A DNA stretch of 8,178 nt from Burkholderiales bacterium (GTDB lineage: Bacteria > Pseudomonadota > Gammaproteobacteria > Burkholderiales > SG8-39). The notes under the pieces are model-generated. The model worked only from the letters and a program-made list of their open reading frames with translations. It made no database searches and was not told where the DNA came from. Positions within the stretch are counted from its first letter, which is position 1; each line of letters opens with the position of its first letter. A program made the translations under genes and the position numbers. This document shows, piece by piece, positions 6,620 to 8,178 of this stretch. The stretch is taken from the NCBI GenBank assembly GCA_919902965.1, contig CAKKSJ010000289.1, positions 1 to 8,178 of the forward strand. Reading direction: 5' to 3'.

Positions 6620-6645
6620 CCGCTGCAAAACTAATTTTGCAACGG
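6620..6645. terminator. hairpin between convergent genes, possible two-way terminator
   Basis: A perfect 7-bp stem (TGCAAAA with TTTTGCA, 6624-6630 and 6635-6641) closes on a CTAA loop; three further G-C pairs outside one mismatch extend it. It sits in the 80-base gap between the ends of the DUF2237 and nitroreductase genes. The AT-rich stem and lack of a T-run outside it make termination uncertain. Confidence 0.35.
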
Positions 6646-6682
6646 GTTTCTGACTATCTGCCGCCGCGCATATCCGCAATCG

Positions 6683-7375
6683 CTATTCGTCCGCCCAGCT
6701 GACCACCTGGTCCAGCGCCGCGCGGCTGGTGCGAAAGCGGTTCACCGGGTGGGCGCCATCCTCGTAGCCGAAGGACATCCCGCATACCACCAGACGATCC
6801 GCCGGCAGGCCGAAATATGAGCGCAGGAACTGAGGGTGTCTCCCGAGCGCGGCCTGCGCAATGCTGGCGATGCCGAGGCTGCGTGCAGCGAGCATGAAAT
6901 TATTCACCCAGGCGCCGCAGTCGAGCACGCCATACACGCCCAGCGCTTCATCGGTGGTGATGATCATGGCGTGCGGCGCGCCGAACAGGCGAAAGTTCTC
7001 CATCGTCTGCCGCGCGGAGGCTGCGCGGTCGCCGCGCGCGATGCCCACGCTTTCGTAAAGCTGGAAACCGCATTCGCGCCGGCGCTCGAGATATACGCCG
7101 CGGTATTCGCGCGGGAAGGCGAAGTCGGGTTCCGCTTTGTGCGCGGCGGCGTAGTCGAGCAGCGCGGCGCGGAAGCGATCCGTACCTGGACCGCGGGTGA
7201 TCACGAGCTGCCAAGGTTGCGAATTGCACCAGGAAGGCGTGCGCTGCGCGATCTCCAGCAAGCGCATGATCGTCGCCGTGTCCACTTGCTGCGGCAGAAA
7301 GGCCCGGCAGCTGTAACGTTCCCGCAGCAACTGTTCAAACGCGGCGGAGGGAGTGTACGAAGTGTCAGCACTCAT
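6683..7375 (-). CDS. nitroreductase family FMN-dependent oxidoreductase
   Basis: A 230-residue cytoplasmic flavoprotein of the nitroreductase fold. Members bind FMN, act as dimers and use NAD(P)H to reduce nitroaromatics, quinones or similar acceptors. Visible features: RYSCRAF (20-26, the usual RRSxRxF phosphate-binding start), TPSWCNSQPWQ (46-56), FGAPHAMIITTD in the middle, a DCGAWVNNFMLAARSLG stretch, and the C-terminal GYEDGAHPVNRFRTSRA (203-219) typical of PnbA- or NfnB-like members. The ATG at 7375 is preferred because the family-like sequence starts there and a purine-rich AAAGGGA lies just upstream; 92 codons of in-frame extension look like non-coding arginine-rich sequence and overlap the MBL gene. 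It follows the MBL-fold gene by 68 bases on the same strand, so co-transcription is likely. Physiological substrate is unknown. Confidence 0.92.
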   Translation of the reverse strand: MSADTSYTPSAAFEQLLRERYSCRAFLPQQVDTATIMRLLEIAQRTPSWCNSQPWQLVITRGPGTDRFRAALLDYAAAHKAEPDFAFPREYRGVYLERRRECGFQLYESVGIARGDRAASARQTMENFRLFGAPHAMIITTDEALGVYGVLDCGAWVNNFMLAARSLGIASIAQAALGRHPQFLRSYFGLPADRLVVCGMSFGYEDGAHPVNRFRTSRAALDQVVSWADE

Positions 7376-7443
7376 GGTTTTCCCTTTGGCTTCGTGACAT
7401 ATGATTAGCCGTAGATGCTCGTCCCTAAGGACTTCGCGGCCTG

Positions 7444-8178
7444 TCAGGCTTTGGTGGCCGCTGCGCGCGGTGTAATTTCGAAACGCCAATTGCGCTCGGC
7501 ATCGACCACCCGGCCGCCGCTGGGCGGCGCGAAATGGGTGCCCAGCACCAGCACCGGCCGGTTCGAATAACGCGCGAGAAAATCCCGCCGCGTGCGCCGC
7601 GCCGCGGCTGCATCGACGTCGAAGTTGTTGGCCAGATCGGGTTCGGCGCATTGCAGCGGATGGTGCATCAGGTCGCCGGTGATGACGGCTTCTTCTCCTT
7701 GCGAGGAGATGCGCACGCTCACATGTCCCGGCGTATGGCCGGGTGTCGGCTCCAGCCGTACTTCCGCGGTCAGCGCGTGATTCGTGTCGACGAGTTCGGC
7801 CAGGCCCGCGGCCATGATCGGTTTGACCAAATCGCCCATGACATCGCCGTCGCGGTGCTCGGCTTGTTCAGAAGACCAGTGTTCCCATTCCCTGCGCCCG
7901 AACAGATAACGCGCATTTGGAAAGGTCGGCACCCATTTGCCTTCGACCAGGCGCGTGTTCCAGCCGACGTGATCGACATGCAGGTGGGTGCACAGCACGG
8001 TATCGATGCTTTCCGCGGGAAAGCCGGCGAGCGCAAGATCGGCCAGGAACGGACCCTGCAGCAGATTCCACGCCTCGATGCTGCGCGGCTTGTCGTTGCC
8101 TACGCAGGTGTCGACGATAATGCGCCGCCCGCCCGACTCGATGACGAAGCTGTGGATCGAACCGAACAGGCGGCCGTC
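7444..8178 (-). CDS. MBL-fold metallo-hydrolase (N-terminus outside window)
   Basis: The frame is open from the right edge to a TGA at 7444, giving 244 residues; perhaps 40-60 N-terminal residues are missing. Zinc-site motifs of the metallo-beta-lactamase fold are complete: THLHVDH (H65, H67, D69, H70 counted from the edge), GHTPGH (147-152, H152 as ligand), TGDLMHH (D169 as bridging ligand) and GTHF (H215). The segments VDHVGWN and PNARYLFGRREWEHW mark a COG0491 subgroup of bacterial hydrolases that act on esters, lactones or similar bonds. A lactonase able to open acyl-homoserine lactones is possible, but sequence alone does not show it. It is the upstream member of a likely two-gene unit with the nitroreductase. 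Confidence 0.9.
   Translation of the reverse strand, partial: DGRLFGSIHSFVIESGGRRIIVDTCVGNDKPRSIEAWNLLQGPFLADLALAGFPAESIDTVLCTHLHVDHVGWNTRLVEGKWVPTFPNARYLFGRREWEHWSSEQAEHRDGDVMGDLVKPIMAAGLAELVDTNHALTAEVRLEPTPGHTPGHVSVRISSQGEEAVITGDLMHHPLQCAEPDLANNFDVDAAAARRTRRDFLARYSNRPVLVLGTHFAPPSGGRVVDAERNWRFEITPRAAATKA

Noticed and set aside
7376..7651. A 92-codon N-terminal extension of the nitroreductase.
   Set aside because: It overlaps the MBL-fold gene in another frame, is arginine-rich and non-family-like, and the conserved nitroreductase sequence begins soon after the ATG at 7375.

Overview
The window is GC-rich and densely coded. Its gene content suggests a betaproteobacterium, perhaps Burkholderiales or Oxalobacteraceae: a TtuD-type glycerate kinase, a FeeM-like acyltransferase, a 7TM GGDEF-EAL protein and a DUF2237 protein. 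This assignment is an inference from protein style, not from a marker gene. No rRNA, tRNA, CRISPR array, insertion sequence or phage gene was seen.

Layout. Positions 1-5926 hold four genes, all on the minus strand. In transcription order they are: a FeeM-like N-acyl amino acid synthase broken by one extra base (5926-5152); a 994-residue membrane protein with a 7TM sensor, PAS, GGDEF and EAL domains (5027-2043); an alpha/beta hydrolase of the arylformamidase-like group (1968-1120); and a glycerate 2-kinase that starts with GTG on the last base of the hydrolase stop codon and runs off the left edge. A 304-base divergent intergenic region (5927-6230) holds an AT-rich 21-bp palindrome, a hairpin in the leader of the FeeM-like gene and a promoter-like element close to the next gene. 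Positions 6231-6602 encode a plus-strand DUF2237 protein. It converges on a minus-strand pair: an MBL-fold hydrolase (its N-terminus is cut by the right edge) followed 68 bases later by a nitroreductase.

How the genes may work together. The hydrolase and kinase are translationally linked and probably co-transcribed, but no shared pathway is evident. The most suggestive neighbourhood is the FeeM-like synthase directly upstream of a transmembrane c-di-GMP enzyme with an extracytoplasmic sensory region. This could be a lipid-signal producer next to a receptor, but that is only inferred from position. The MBL hydrolase and nitroreductase look like an ordinary metabolic or detoxification pair.

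The main oddities are the single-base frameshift in the FeeM-like gene, a strong 31-base hairpin just after its stop codon, the palindrome in the divergent region, and the missing RxxD inhibitory site in the GGDEF domain.
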